Of a DNA stretch of 64,000 bases, positions 1 to 7,609 are shown one piece after another (positions within the stretch are counted from its first letter, which is position 1; the number at the start of each line of letters is the position of its first letter). Location of the stretch: contig CAZZZL010000006.1 of assembly GCA_964658655.1 (NCBI GenBank), forward strand, positions 1 to 64,000, given 5' to 3'. Made by a program: the position numbers and the translations under genes. A model generated the notes under the pieces. It worked only from the letters and a program-made list of their open reading frames with translations. It had not been told where the DNA came from and did not search any database. Source of the stretch: G963692885 sp964658655 (GTDB lineage Bacteria; Acidobacteriota; Terriglobia; Terriglobales; Acidobacteriaceae).

Positions 1-311
1 CTGTCGGCGATCGTGGCGAGGTCTGTCGCGTCGTGGATGTACTGCAGCCCCATGTCCGCATCGGGCAGATAGCGAAAGGTCCGGCCCGCTTCTCCCTGCG
101 ACCACGCGGTGCTGGTAGCGAAATTGCAATTGTCGATGGACCCCGCCAGGGCATAGACGGGTGGCAGGAATGTGCTGGTCTGCTCAGGGGAAAAGACGGC
201 ACTGGGGCCGCCAATTTCAAGTCCACGCTTCTGTTGAACCGCCCGGATGATCTGCCGGTAATACCAAAGTCTGCGGGCCCGGCGGAGGGCCCTCTTCATG
301 AGATCAGGCAC
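1..311 (-). CDS. SAM-dependent methyltransferase-like protein, partial
   Basis: An open minus-strand frame enters from the left edge, so only the N-terminal ~103 residues are present and there is no stop. The translation includes EIGGPSAVF, then PPVYALAGSIDNCNF, TAWSQGEAGRTF and GLQYIHDATDL. This pattern is known from small class I methyltransferase-domain proteins that sit among cell-surface glycan genes, where the E-x-G-G-P-S segment is the SAM-binding glycine loop. The GTG start at 311 lies 6 nt after a TAGACT -10-like hexamer, and an in-frame stop lies 12 nt above it. An in-frame ATG at 299 is the alternative start. The N-terminus is rich in Arg and aromatic residues. Substrate is unknown because most of the protein lies outside the window. 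Confidence 0.65.
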   Translation of the reverse strand, partial: MPDLMKRALRRARRLWYYRQIIRAVQQKRGLEIGGPSAVFSPEQTSTFLPPVYALAGSIDNCNFATSTAWSQGEAGRTFRYLPDADMGLQYIHDATDLATIAD

Positions 312-317
312 CGGCGT

Positions 318-323
318 AGTCTA
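318..323 (-). promoter_or_regulatory. -10-like hexamer TAGACT, 6 nt before a GTG start
   Basis: On the minus strand TAGACT is followed by six bases and then the GTG start of the methyltransferase-like gene. With a start point 6-7 nt after the hexamer the transcript would begin on the start codon. No convincing -35 box is visible. The same arrangement occurs before four other genes in this window. Confidence 0.4.
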
Positions 324-562
324 CCATCCGGCTGCCGGAAACAGGCTGCAGCCTCGACTCTGCGGGCGTCCTGTCTGCGACTATTAAGGATGGGATCGAG
401 GCGTTGCCAACGAGGGGGCGACACACTTTCAGCCTGATAACCAGCGTAAAACTTCTGATTTTTTTAAATTTTGCGTGCATCGATTGTTCGATAGGTTACG
501 TCTCTAAGGTGAATTCCTAAAAATTACCAGGCCTGTTCGCGATCGGTCATGAAGTGGGACCT

Positions 563-1375
563 ATGCAGATTGATCTCAACACCACGCAGAACGGGTTATT
601 CGTCAGCGATCTCGAAAATAACGAGCGATTTCAGCGTAGAGCGCCGCATCACCGCGATCCAGCCCTGCAGATCAAGGCGCTGCACGGTCTTTCGATGGCA
701 CTGGCCGCCATGCCTGAGTCTCTACTGCAGGAGATGGTGAACGCAGCCATTTACATCTGCGGGGCGGATAGCGCCGGCGTTAGCCTGGAGAATGAAAAAG
801 GGTCCGACGAGACCTTCTTTGAATGGGTCGCGACGGCGGGCGAATACGCGAAGCACCTGCATGCGATGCTGCCGCGGGTACCGAGTGCCTGCGGTATCTG
901 CCTGGAGCGCGGGCGGCCGCAGGTCGTGCGGATTTCGCAACAGTTTTTCGATCGCCTGGGCGTGAAAGCCGCGGCAGTGACCGACGGCATCCTGCTGCCT
1001 TGGACGGCCGGAGAGGTTCGCGGGACAATCTGGATACTCGCCCATGGACGGCAGGAGGCATTCGACCAGGAGGACCACCGCATCATGCGGATCCTGGCCA
1101 ACCTGGCCGCAGCAGGCGTGCAACAGCAACGGCGTCATGCGACGGAGCTTTCCCTGGCGCGGGTTGAAGGTGAGTCGGGCATGGCGGCCGAGCTCAGACA
1201 AAAGCTCAAGGGCCCTCTGCGGATGATGAAGGCCACAGCTCAACTTGCCGAGCGCTCGCGGACCAGCGTCGAGGCCCGTCTGCTGGCTGAAGAGATGTCT
1301 GAGCAAATGGAAGAGCTGACCCGACTGGTGACCGGTCTTTGTCGACCCCGTCGTATGAAGAATTCACCAAATTGA
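563..1375 (+). CDS. GAF-domain protein with degenerate histidine-kinase helix
   Basis: A 270-residue soluble protein from the ATG at 563; an in-frame GTG at 554 would add three residues. Residues about 36-188 read as a GAF sensor domain (Cys-rich around IYICGADSAGVSL and SACGICLERG). Residues about 207-258 resemble the first part of a HisKA dimerisation helix, but the expected phosphoacceptor position is Gln213 in AELRQKLKGPL, where kinases of this type have ELxHxLxNPL. There is no ATPase domain; the protein ends shortly after the helical hairpin. It therefore looks like a GAF sensor that dimerises through a dead DHp-like helix, or a decayed kinase. No partner gene is adjacent: the next gene, 70 bp downstream, is a GlsB-type membrane protein. 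Ligand unknown. Confidence 0.75.
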   Translation: MQIDLNTTQNGLFVSDLENNERFQRRAPHHRDPALQIKALHGLSMALAAMPESLLQEMVNAAIYICGADSAGVSLENEKGSDETFFEWVATAGEYAKHLHAMLPRVPSACGICLERGRPQVVRISQQFFDRLGVKAAAVTDGILLPWTAGEVRGTIWILAHGRQEAFDQEDHRIMRILANLAAAGVQQQRRHATELSLARVEGESGMAAELRQKLKGPLRMMKATAQLAERSRTSVEARLLAEEMSEQMEELTRLVTGLCRPRRMKNSPN

Positions 1376-1448
1376 TGGCAGGGATCAGGGCATCCAGACT
1401 TATAATTCGGTTCCGTTCGATTTAACGATCGGGACCGGAGGGAACGCC

Positions 1449-1712
1449 ATGCTGCACATTCTGTGGGAAGCGATTATCGGGTTGGTTGTCGGGGCCCTCG
1501 CCAAGCTGGTGATGCCAGGCAAGGACCCAGGCGGAATTTTGGTCACGATGCTGATCGGCGTCGCGGGGTCGCTGCTCGCGACGTTCATCGGAAGCCATGT
1601 GGGACTGTACCGTGAGGGCCAGTCGGCTGGGTTCATCATGTCGTTCGTCGGAGCGCTGGTTCTGCTGGGCATTTACCGGCTGTTCAAAGGACGCTCAGCC
1701 ACGACGGCTTGA
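1449..1712 (+). CDS. GlsB/YeaQ/YmgE family small membrane protein
   Basis: An 87-residue very hydrophobic protein with three membrane segments (about residues 3-22, 29-50 and 58-78) separated by glycine-rich turns. It has the family pattern GLVVGALAKLVMPGKDPGG followed by MLIGVAGSLLATFIG. This is the transglycosylase-associated / GlsB family, induced by envelope or general stress in several bacteria and of unknown biochemical function. Length is normal for the family (80-90 aa). A ribosome site (GGAGG, 8 nt before ATG) supports the start, and a TATAAT box at 1401-1406 is a plausible -10. It appears to be a single-gene unit. Confidence 0.9.
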   Translation: MLHILWEAIIGLVVGALAKLVMPGKDPGGILVTMLIGVAGSLLATFIGSHVGLYREGQSAGFIMSFVGALVLLGIYRLFKGRSATTA

Positions 1713-1957
1713 ATGGTTGCCGCGGGATTGGAAGGTGCGGGCCTCCTACTTAAATAAGAGATGAATCTGAGGCTGAACTCAGGTTCGCGAAGCGCTACAT
1801 ACGAATGTGCGCCAACTTCTGCACGCGGATGCCGAGCTGGATGCTGGTGCGGCCCGAAGATTCGGCATCTGTGGCCATTACTTTTAAACCTGCGCTGCCC
1901 CGGCCCGGCGGAGGAATCTTTTCCATGTGTTAAGCAAGCTCACATGCGGCATCGCGC

Positions 1958-1963
1958 TACAAT
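1958..1963 (+). promoter_or_regulatory. -10-like hexamer TACAAT before hfq start
   Basis: TACAAT is followed by six bases and then the ATG of the Hfq-like gene. No Shine-Dalgarno sequence can be placed between them, so a leaderless transcript is the simplest reading. The -35 region is not obvious. Confidence 0.4.
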
Positions 1964-1969
1964 GCGAGC

Positions 1970-2296
1970 ATGCCTCCTGCAGCGTCTCCCCGGAAGGGGA
2001 AGAAGTCTCCTCCGCCCGGCGACACCGGCCAGGAATCGCTCTATCTGCGTTTCCTGAGCGAGAAACAAGTGCCGATCACGGTCAAGCTGCGCGACGGCGA
2101 AAGTGTGCAGGGATGGATCGAATATTTTGATGACAAGATGATCCGTCTGACGCGCGATGGGAAGGCGAACCTGTTCATCTACAAGCACCAGATCCGCACC
2201 ATCACAGAGAATGCCAAGCGGCGGCGGGCACCGCGCAAGCCGGGTTCGGCGGCCGGCGAGACATCGGCTACGTCGGCAAACGGAGCGGCAAAATGA
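1970..2296 (+). CDS. hfq: Hfq-like RNA chaperone
   Basis: A 108-residue protein with one Sm/Hfq fold at about residues 20-78. The first Sm motif is seen in VPITVKLRDGESVQGWIEYFD, in shortened form PITVKLRDGESVQGWIEYF, and the second in LFIYKHQIRTI, which carries the diagnostic Y-K-H of bacterial Hfq. A basic N-terminus (PRKGKKSPPP) and a basic, Ala/Gly-rich C-terminal tail flank the fold; such extended tails are usual for this lineage. Hfq forms hexameric rings that pair small RNAs with mRNAs. The stop codon overlaps the ATG of the inositol-phosphatase-like gene (ATGA), so the two are probably translationally coupled. The start has no ribosome site but a -10-like box 6 nt upstream. Confidence 0.85.
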   Translation: MPPAASPRKGKKSPPPGDTGQESLYLRFLSEKQVPITVKLRDGESVQGWIEYFDDKMIRLTRDGKANLFIYKHQIRTITENAKRRRAPRKPGSAAGETSATSANGAAK

Positions 2297-3207
2297 GTGA
2301 GGACTTAGACTCACGGATTCCCGACGCTCTGCGCGGAGGCTATGCCGCGAAGGTGGCGTCCATCGCCGTTGAAGCCGGCGCATTGATCCGGGGATATTTC
2401 GAGCGCGGCGTCACGGCAGAGTATAAAGGCGACGTCGACCTGGTGACAGAAGCCGACCGGGCGAGCGAAAAGTTGATCGGCGAACGGCTGGCTGAGGTAC
2501 TGCCGGAGCATGGCATCTTTGGCGAAGAGGGAACACGCAGCGGCCTGGATGCCGAGTACCGGTGGTACATCGATCCACTCGACGGCACCACAAATTTTGC
2601 GCACGGCTTTCCGTATTTTTGCGTATCGATGGGACTGGAGCACCGGCCCCGCGGACTTGCCGCTGACGCGGATGGTGAACTGGTGGCCGGGGTCATCTAT
2701 CAGCCGATTCACGACGAGTTGTTCATCGCCGAAAAGAGCAAAGGCGCCTGGCTGAACGGGCGGCAGATTTATGTATCAAAGACGAAGCTGCTGCAGGATT
2801 CCTTGCTGGCGACCGGCTTTCCCAGCCATAAGCGACACGCCAACCCGAACATCCACTTCTATCAGCAGTTGACGCTGCGTTCACATGGAGTCCGCCGGGC
2901 GGGGGCCGCTGCGATGGATCTTTGCTACACGGCTGCCGGACGAGTGGATGCGTACTGGGAGTTCAATCTGAACCCGTGGGACACGGCTGCCGGAGTGCTG
3001 ATGGTGACGGAAGCCGGCGGCACCGTGACCTCGTTTGACGGCTCGCCATTCAAGCTGGACAGTAAGGAAATCCTTGCCAGCAACGGGCTGATCGGCGAAG
3101 AGATTCAGCGCTTCTTTGTCGACATGTTTGCCGGACGCGGTATTGAGCCGGTACCGACCCCGTCGGAGTTTGCCGCCTTGCGGGCGGCTGGCAAATCGAC
3201 GAAGTAA
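2293..3207 (+). CDS. suhB: Inositol monophosphatase family protein
   Basis: A 304-residue cytoplasmic enzyme of the Mg2+-dependent inositol monophosphatase / SuhB family. Both family signatures are present: the metal-binding WYIDPLDGTTNFAHGFP (about residues 92-108) and the C-terminal WDTAAGVLMVTEAGG (about 229-243). The upstream Glu of the active site is in FGEEGT. Family members hydrolyse inositol-1-phosphate or related sugar phosphates, and in some bacteria SuhB also takes part in rRNA antitermination. Substrate cannot be chosen from sequence. A loop rich in Arg/Gly/Ala after GLEHR is longer than in E. coli SuhB. The ATG overlaps the hfq stop, indicating an operon. Confidence 0.88.
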   Translation: MSEDLDSRIPDALRGGYAAKVASIAVEAGALIRGYFERGVTAEYKGDVDLVTEADRASEKLIGERLAEVLPEHGIFGEEGTRSGLDAEYRWYIDPLDGTTNFAHGFPYFCVSMGLEHRPRGLAADADGELVAGVIYQPIHDELFIAEKSKGAWLNGRQIYVSKTKLLQDSLLATGFPSHKRHANPNIHFYQQLTLRSHGVRRAGAAAMDLCYTAAGRVDAYWEFNLNPWDTAAGVLMVTEAGGTVTSFDGSPFKLDSKEILASNGLIGEEIQRFFVDMFAGRGIEPVPTPSEFAALRAAGKSTK

Positions 3208-3333
3208 TGCTACGCATGAAGCCGCTCGCAGGTGTGCGATCCACGCAAAAAGTGGTGCGATGGCGGACCAAGTTCTGGCGGCTCGAACTGCTACAATCTT
3301 TCTTGACCCAATCGCGCACTGGAGAATGTTTTC

Positions 3334-3594
3334 ATGGCTTATGTGATCGCAGAACCCTGTATCGGCACCAAGGATTCCGCCTGCGTCGACGCCTGTCCCG
3401 TCGACTGCATTCACCCCAAAAAAGACGAAGCTGGCTTCAGCGACGCCCAGCAGTTGTTCATTGACCCGGTCGAGTGCATCGACTGCGGCGCATGTGTACC
3501 GGTCTGCCCGGTGTCTGCAATTTACGCCGGCGACGACCTGCCGGAAAAGTGGTCGGAGTACACAGAAAAGAACTCCGCACACTTTGGACGATAG
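3334..3594 (+). CDS. fdxA: Seven-iron ferredoxin (3Fe-4S/4Fe-4S), FdxA type
   Basis: An 86-residue acidic electron carrier. The first cluster region has Cys9, Cys17, Cys21 and Cys25 spaced C-x7-C-x3-CP-x2-C, which is the FdxA/seven-iron pattern where a 3Fe-4S cluster is common. The second has C-x2-C-x2-C-x3-CP in ECIDCGACVPVCP, a canonical 4Fe-4S site. The C-terminal DDLPEKWSEYTEKN is typical of the family. The partner enzyme cannot be told from the locus. A GGAG ribosome site precedes the ATG, and a perfect terminator hairpin follows the stop, so this is a single-gene transcript, possibly from a TACAAT box near 3291. Confidence 0.9.
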   Translation: MAYVIAEPCIGTKDSACVDACPVDCIHPKKDEAGFSDAQQLFIDPVECIDCGACVPVCPVSAIYAGDDLPEKWSEYTEKNSAHFGR

Positions 3595-3615
3595 TTCCTT
3601 CGGTTTCTATGCGAG

Positions 3616-3641
3616 CGCGCAGCCCACTGGCTGCGCGTTTT
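3616..3641 (+). terminator. Intrinsic terminator after the ferredoxin gene
   Basis: A perfect 9-bp stem (CGCGCAGCC / GGCTGCGCG) with a 4-nt loop CACT is followed at once by TTTTGCTT. It lies about 20 bp after the ferredoxin stop and ends about 30 bp before the recO start. Confidence 0.85.
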
Positions 3642-3669
3642 GCTTGGTACCTGTGCGCCGGGAATTGCG

Positions 3670-4413
3670 ATGAGCATTCAGCAGGCCGAGGCAGTTGTTC
3701 TGCGAACCTGGCTGCTGCACGAAGCGGACCAGATCGTATCGCTCTTTACACGGGAGCAGGGGAAGATCAAGGGCATTGCGCGGTCAGCGGCCAAGTCAAG
3801 GAAACGATTTGGGGGCGCTCTCGAGCCCATGACCCACGTACGTGCGACCTTCGTCGAAAAGCCTAAGCAGGACCTGGTCCGCCTGGATTTCTGCGAGATC
3901 CTGCGGTCGCCGCTCATCGAGGCAGTCGACTATGCACGACTGGCCGCATTAGACTTTTATGCCGAAGTGCTGGACGAAACCCTTGCCGATCACGACCCGA
4001 ACGATCCGGTCTTTCGGCTGCTTTTGTCGGTACTGGGCGCGACACGGACGGGGGTCGTGTGGCTCCCGGTCGCCTACTTTTCGTTGTGGATGACACGCCT
4101 GATGGGCTGGCTGCCGGACCTGCTGCATTGCCTGCGATGTGGTGAAGCGTTCGCGGGTCGTCCGGCGTATTTCCATGCGGAGCGGGACGGCTTGTTCTGC
4201 GTGGAACACAAACAAATGGCGAGCGGCGTTCTTTCGCCGGCGTCGCAAAGACTCGCTGCAGCGTTCCTGCATGCGCCGATCTCGGCCTTCTCGGGCGAGG
4301 AGTGGGACCGGACGCAGGCCGCCGATCTGCGCCGATTCGCCGTACAGTCCCTGGAGCGGCACATCGATCGGCGATTGCGGTCGGCGGCCGCGATCGCCAG
4401 GCTCCATGGGTAA
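3670..4413 (+). CDS. recO: DNA repair protein RecO
   Basis: A 247-residue protein with the RecO layout: an N-terminal OB fold (EAVVLRTWLLHEADQIVSLF, about residues 6-25, then GKIKGIARSAAKSRKRFGG) and an all-helical C-terminal domain. A zinc-binding cluster lies at about residues 153-178 (CLRCG then FCVEH). RecO loads RecA onto SSB-coated single-stranded DNA together with RecR and anneals complementary strands in the RecF pathway. Length is normal for RecO. The ATG at 3670 gives the expected N-terminus; upstream in-frame codons run into the ferredoxin terminator. The gene is followed by a convergent membrane-protein gene with a 69-bp gap. Confidence 0.92.
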   Translation: MSIQQAEAVVLRTWLLHEADQIVSLFTREQGKIKGIARSAAKSRKRFGGALEPMTHVRATFVEKPKQDLVRLDFCEILRSPLIEAVDYARLAALDFYAEVLDETLADHDPNDPVFRLLLSVLGATRTGVVWLPVAYFSLWMTRLMGWLPDLLHCLRCGEAFAGRPAYFHAERDGLFCVEHKQMASGVLSPASQRLAAAFLHAPISAFSGEEWDRTQAADLRRFAVQSLERHIDRRLRSAAAIARLHG

Positions 4414-4482
4414 AGATTTCTGAGGCGCCGGGTCCCGTGTGACACCCTGGGGACCGTCCGGTTTTCGCTTCAACATGTCCGC

Positions 4483-5523
4483 CTACAGGTGGTGCCGCAA
4501 GATGAAGATAAAGGCGAAGTCGGCGACGACGAACGCGGTGAGCGGCCAGGAAAAAATGTTGCCAAAGTTGAGGGTGAAGCCGGGACCACTGCGGCGTTGC
4601 ACGAACAGTGCAGGATCCTGGCGGTTGTAATAGAACAGGCCGGCGCGCCAGTGCTGGTCGCCGTTCTGCTCGGCGGAGGTGGGAGTGAAGTGGTTGTTCC
4701 TGCTCCACATGTACAGAGCGTTGCCGATCACGAAGGCAAAAACGGCGAGCATTACAGCATGTGCAACAGTCCGGGTGACAGGAAAGTTCAGATGCGCTGT
4801 CACGACTAGGACGCCGATAAGTGCAACCGACACCCATGAGAGAAGCGTCATGATGCGGGCTATGTAATGGGCCATGGGGGTGCGCTGCCTTGCAGAGTAG
4901 CGAAGCATCAGACGCATGGCGGTACCCGCAGACAACATGCCGGTTGCCATGCCGAGCAGGACGGCCCCACCTTGTTGACCCGCTTTATCAGCGAAGGCGG
5001 CCATGCCGTAGTTGCTCACAGCGACACCACCGAGCCACAGGCTGGCTCCCACGAGCACAGGTGTAAACATCCTGCGCACAGTTGTGTGCGTCGTTGCCGC
5101 GAGCAGCGGGACAGAAACGGCGCGCTCGACGACTGGCCGCGCGTCAACGGCAGATGTTGCGGCTGCGGTCTTTTGAAAGGTACCGTACACCTTTCCAGCG
5201 AGATGGTGGGCAATGGCAAAAGCGATCGTGAGGCCGACCATTTCCAGCATCAATGCGGTGATGAAGGAGACGACGAGAGAAACACTTCTAACGGCACAGA
5301 GCCACTCGAATAGAAACATCCCCAGACCTGCACTGATAAGCACCATGCCCAGGTAGCGTCGGGTGATGGTCTTTGCCTCCGGCGTGTTTGTAAATGTCGA
5401 TGGCAGCGTGCGGGCGAAAAAGAAAAACTGGTTGATACGCGATGTCCAGGCATGCAGACCGGCGATGGCTCCGAGGACGATCATGCCGGCAAACAGGGTG
5501 ATGATTGAGCTGTGCGGGTTCAT
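4483..5523 (-). CDS. DUF5808-type multi-spanning membrane protein
   Basis: A 346-residue integral membrane protein with about eight hydrophobic segments. Near the C-terminus is the short conserved block with DQHWRAGLFYYNRQDPALFV, RRSGPGFTLNFGN and a final membrane helix; this is the DUF5808 signature (W-x-x-G-x-F-Y-x-N-x-x-D, then G-x-G-x-T-x-N-F). The function of this family is unknown. In many bacteria it sits beside a YtrA-type GntR repressor, as here: its start overlaps the stop of the GntR gene by 4 bp (5520-5523), so the two form an operon controlled by the operator at 5918-5940. A role as a small-molecule-responsive membrane protein is inference only. Confidence 0.8.
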   Translation of the reverse strand: MNPHSSIITLFAGMIVLGAIAGLHAWTSRINQFFFFARTLPSTFTNTPEAKTITRRYLGMVLISAGLGMFLFEWLCAVRSVSLVVSFITALMLEMVGLTIAFAIAHHLAGKVYGTFQKTAAATSAVDARPVVERAVSVPLLAATTHTTVRRMFTPVLVGASLWLGGVAVSNYGMAAFADKAGQQGGAVLLGMATGMLSAGTAMRLMLRYSARQRTPMAHYIARIMTLLSWVSVALIGVLVVTAHLNFPVTRTVAHAVMLAVFAFVIGNALYMWSRNNHFTPTSAEQNGDQHWRAGLFYYNRQDPALFVQRRSGPGFTLNFGNIFSWPLTAFVVADFAFIFILRHHL

Positions 5524-5912
5524 GCGGTGAGCTCCTGATTGAGTCGTTCCAGTTCTTTTTTTATGAGCTTGATCGAGAGGCCATCGGCGCGTACCTGCGC
5601 GATGAGTTGCCGGAGACTACGGCTGAAATCTTCCTGGGCCTGGGGCTGCTGACGCGGGACAGCCCGTTCGTTGACGATGGCCCCGCGGCGTCGTCGCAGG
5701 TCAAGCCAGCCCTCGGCCGCGAGCAACCGGTAGGCCTCTGCAACGGTGTTGAAGTGGACGCCGAGTTCCAGCCCGAGTTCGCGGACTGTAGGCAGCAGGT
5801 CGCCCGGCTGCAGTTCGCCTTCAACGAGTAGGGAGCGCAGCCCGTCGACCACCTGCCGGTAGACGGGGGTGTTGGAGTCGGGATCGATGCGGAGTGTGGC
5901 GTTACGGGTCAT
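5520..5912 (-). CDS. GntR family transcriptional regulator, YtrA-like
   Basis: A 130-residue regulator with an N-terminal GntR winged helix (TPVYRQVVDGLRSLLVEGEL, then PGDLLPTVRELGLELGVHFNTVAEAYR), about residues 12-80, and only a short C-terminal helical tail of about 45 residues. The short tail without a large effector domain is the YtrA subfamily, whose members repress adjacent membrane-protein or ABC genes. I chose the ATG at 5912 because it gives the family N-terminus; the open frame continues upstream to 6083 but without homology. A perfect 8-bp inverted repeat lies just upstream and overlaps the likely promoter, suggesting autoregulation. It is co-transcribed with the DUF5808 gene. Confidence 0.88.
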   Translation of the reverse strand: MTRNATLRIDPDSNTPVYRQVVDGLRSLLVEGELQPGDLLPTVRELGLELGVHFNTVAEAYRLLAAEGWLDLRRRRGAIVNERAVPRQQPQAQEDFSRSLRQLIAQVRADGLSIKLIKKELERLNQELTA

Positions 5913-5917
5913 TGTTG

Positions 5918-5940
5918 TTTGTACAAATACAATGTACAAA
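5918..5940. promoter_or_regulatory. Probable GntR/YtrA operator
   Basis: TTTGTACA and TGTACAAA form a perfect 8-bp inverted repeat with a 7-nt spacer. It sits 6 bp upstream of the GntR start codon. Read on the minus strand, the proximal half-site contains TACAAA, a possible -10, so bound repressor would cover the promoter. Confidence 0.7.
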
Positions 5941-6095
5941 TGAATCTGGTCAAGCAATTTATTTTTGTGTTGTAGCTCTCGGGTGAATTGACGACCGGGG
6001 CCCGGGATGCGTGAGCAGGTGGTAGGCGCAGGGGTGGAAGTTTCATCCTGTGCAGCGACCGGTTGATCGCCTAGCAGGATCAAAAGGCGGAACGG

Positions 6096-6101
6096 TAGAC
6101 T
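6096..6101 (+). promoter_or_regulatory. -10-like hexamer TAGACT before pdxH
   Basis: TAGACT is followed by seven bases and the ATG of pdxH, with no room for a ribosome-binding site. Same arrangement as before hfq and nuoI. Confidence 0.4.
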
Positions 6102-6108
6102 TTAGGCT

Positions 6109-6705
6109 ATGGACCCCTTTGCGCAGCACGATACCGTCGATCCGATTGCCTGCTTTCACGCCTGGATGGCCGAGGCGAAGGCGAGCGAGATTAACGACGC
6201 GAATGCCATGTCTCTCGCGACAACGACGCCGGATGGAGCGCCTTCCGTGCGCATCGTGCTGCTGAAGCGACTGGACGACCAGGGTTTCTGTTTCTATACC
6301 AACCGTGAGAGCCGTAAGGGCGGCGAGCTGCTGGAGAACCCGCGGGCCGCGCTATGTTTTCACTGGAAATCCTTACAGCGGCAGGTGCGCGTGGAGGGGC
6401 CGATCAGCGAGCTGTCGCGCGAGGATGTGGAGCAGTATTTTCATAGCCGGCAAAGGATGAGCCAGATCGGTGCATGGGCTTCTCAGCAATCTCGTTTGCT
6501 CGATAGTCGCGCCACGCTCGAGGAACGGACGAAAACGTTCGAGGCAAAGTATCCGGGGGAAGTGCCGCTGCCGCCGTATTGGACGGGGTTCGTGGTGCCG
6601 CCGAAGTCGATCGAATTCTGGCAGGAACGTCCTGCCCGCCTGCATGACCGCGTGGTGTTTCTGCGCGTCGGCGATGAGTGGGCGCGCGAACGCCTCTATC
6701 CATAG
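6109..6705 (+). CDS. pdxH: Pyridoxamine 5'-phosphate oxidase
   Basis: A 198-residue FMN-dependent oxidase that converts pyridoxine or pyridoxamine 5'-phosphate to pyridoxal 5'-phosphate, the last step of vitamin B6 synthesis and salvage. Recognisable blocks are NAMSLATTTPDGAPSVRIVL, the FMN-binding region GFCFYTNRESRKGGEL, the WKSLQRQVRVEG strand, and the C-terminal signature PPYWTGFVVPP with SIEFWQ and RLHDR. The protein ends in WARERLYP, the usual PdxH C-terminus. Length is slightly below E. coli PdxH (218 aa) because of a short N-terminus. It is a single-gene unit, divergent from the GntR gene. Confidence 0.93.
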   Translation: MDPFAQHDTVDPIACFHAWMAEAKASEINDANAMSLATTTPDGAPSVRIVLLKRLDDQGFCFYTNRESRKGGELLENPRAALCFHWKSLQRQVRVEGPISELSREDVEQYFHSRQRMSQIGAWASQQSRLLDSRATLEERTKTFEAKYPGEVPLPPYWTGFVVPPKSIEFWQERPARLHDRVVFLRVGDEWARERLYP

Positions 6706-7071
6706 AAGTCTATATCCATAGGTTAATGCGGCAACGGTAGAGCGGAACGGGTCCGGGAACAGGATTGCAGGGCGCTTGTGGGACGCCTGCACCGCTTTAG
6801 TTGCACCTCTCCATTGCCTCTTTGTGGGCAGTCATGTTTTCTGCATCCCCTGCCGATGAAGGTAAGGTGCAGCGCAGTCACCATCGAGGGATCGGAGCAG
6901 GCGTACACAAAGCTCTCTACGGTGTCGCGCCTGGATTCACTTCTCAACAACCCAACCGCTTTCCACTGTCCTGCGATTCCGCCGGCAAAACAGATAAGTC
7001 GCAGCCCTACGCAGTTTTTGGCATAACGCAGTCAGCTCAAGGGAAATACTTCGCGGTAAGGAGAGCTTTGC
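6706..7071 (+). other. Gene-free stretch between pdxH and response regulator
   Basis: In 366 bases I see no frame with a family signature. A 12-base element, TATCCATAG, recurs across the pdxH stop codon. The last 20 bases hold the ribosome site (AAGGAGAG) of the response regulator. Nothing else is supported. Confidence 0.5.
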
Positions 7072-7473
7072 ATGAATGAGAAGAAGATCATGATCGTCGA
7101 CGATGACCAGCACCTGGTTCTGGGTTTGTTGCCCAGGTTGCGGGCCAATGGGTACAAGGTGATCTCCGCGCCGGATGCCATTTCCGCGATATGGGTGGCG
7201 CGTAAGGAATCGCCGGACCTGATCATCCTGGATCTTGGTCTTCCCGGCGGCGATGGCTTTACGGTGCTGGAGCGGATGAAAGAGTTGCCGGAGATTTCGG
7301 GAATTCCGGTGATCGTGTTGAGTGCGCGGGAGCCCACAGGTAATAAGCAAAGGGCATTGAATGCGCAGGCCGCGGCGTATTTTCAAAAGCCGCCGGACAA
7401 TCACCTGTTCATGGGAGCCATCAGGCAGGCGTTGGGCGAAGGGTCGGGTCTGTCGACGTTCATGGCAACTTAG
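7072..7473 (+). CDS. Single-domain response regulator
   Basis: A 133-residue receiver domain with no output domain. The acidic pocket is Asp10/Asp11/Asp12 (IMIVDDDQ), the phosphoacceptor is Asp54 in LIILDLGLPGGDG, the switch Ser is in VLSAR, and the conserved Lys is in YFQKP. Such CheY-like proteins act by protein contact. No kinase gene is adjacent, so the cognate kinase is unknown; the hybrid kinase at 47-53 kb and the CheA in this window are only theoretical partners. AAGGAGAG 7-8 nt before the ATG decides the start. The next gene is an orphan nuoI, 137 bp downstream with its own promoter-like box. Confidence 0.9.
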   Translation: MNEKKIMIVDDDQHLVLGLLPRLRANGYKVISAPDAISAIWVARKESPDLIILDLGLPGGDGFTVLERMKELPEISGIPVIVLSAREPTGNKQRALNAQAAAYFQKPPDNHLFMGAIRQALGEGSGLSTFMAT

Positions 7474-7597
7474 CGGCTGCTTCCCAGCGCGATGCGACGA
7501 GGCTGATTGCGAGCGGACGGGCACCGGGCATGTTGACGGCGCGCCATGGCGGCCAGGTTTCCTTCGAGCAGGGGGCGGGATGGGAGCGAGGGCGTCG

Positions 7598-7603
7598 TAT
7601 ACT
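7598..7603 (+). promoter_or_regulatory. -10-like hexamer TATACT before nuoI
   Basis: TATACT is followed by six bases and the ATG of the nuoI-like gene, again without space for a ribosome site. Confidence 0.4.
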
Positions 7604-7609
7604 GGTGCC

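Noticed and set aside
33..437. A 134-codon plus-strand frame at the left edge
   Set aside because: The opposite strand gives a methyltransferase-like translation; this frame has no motif.
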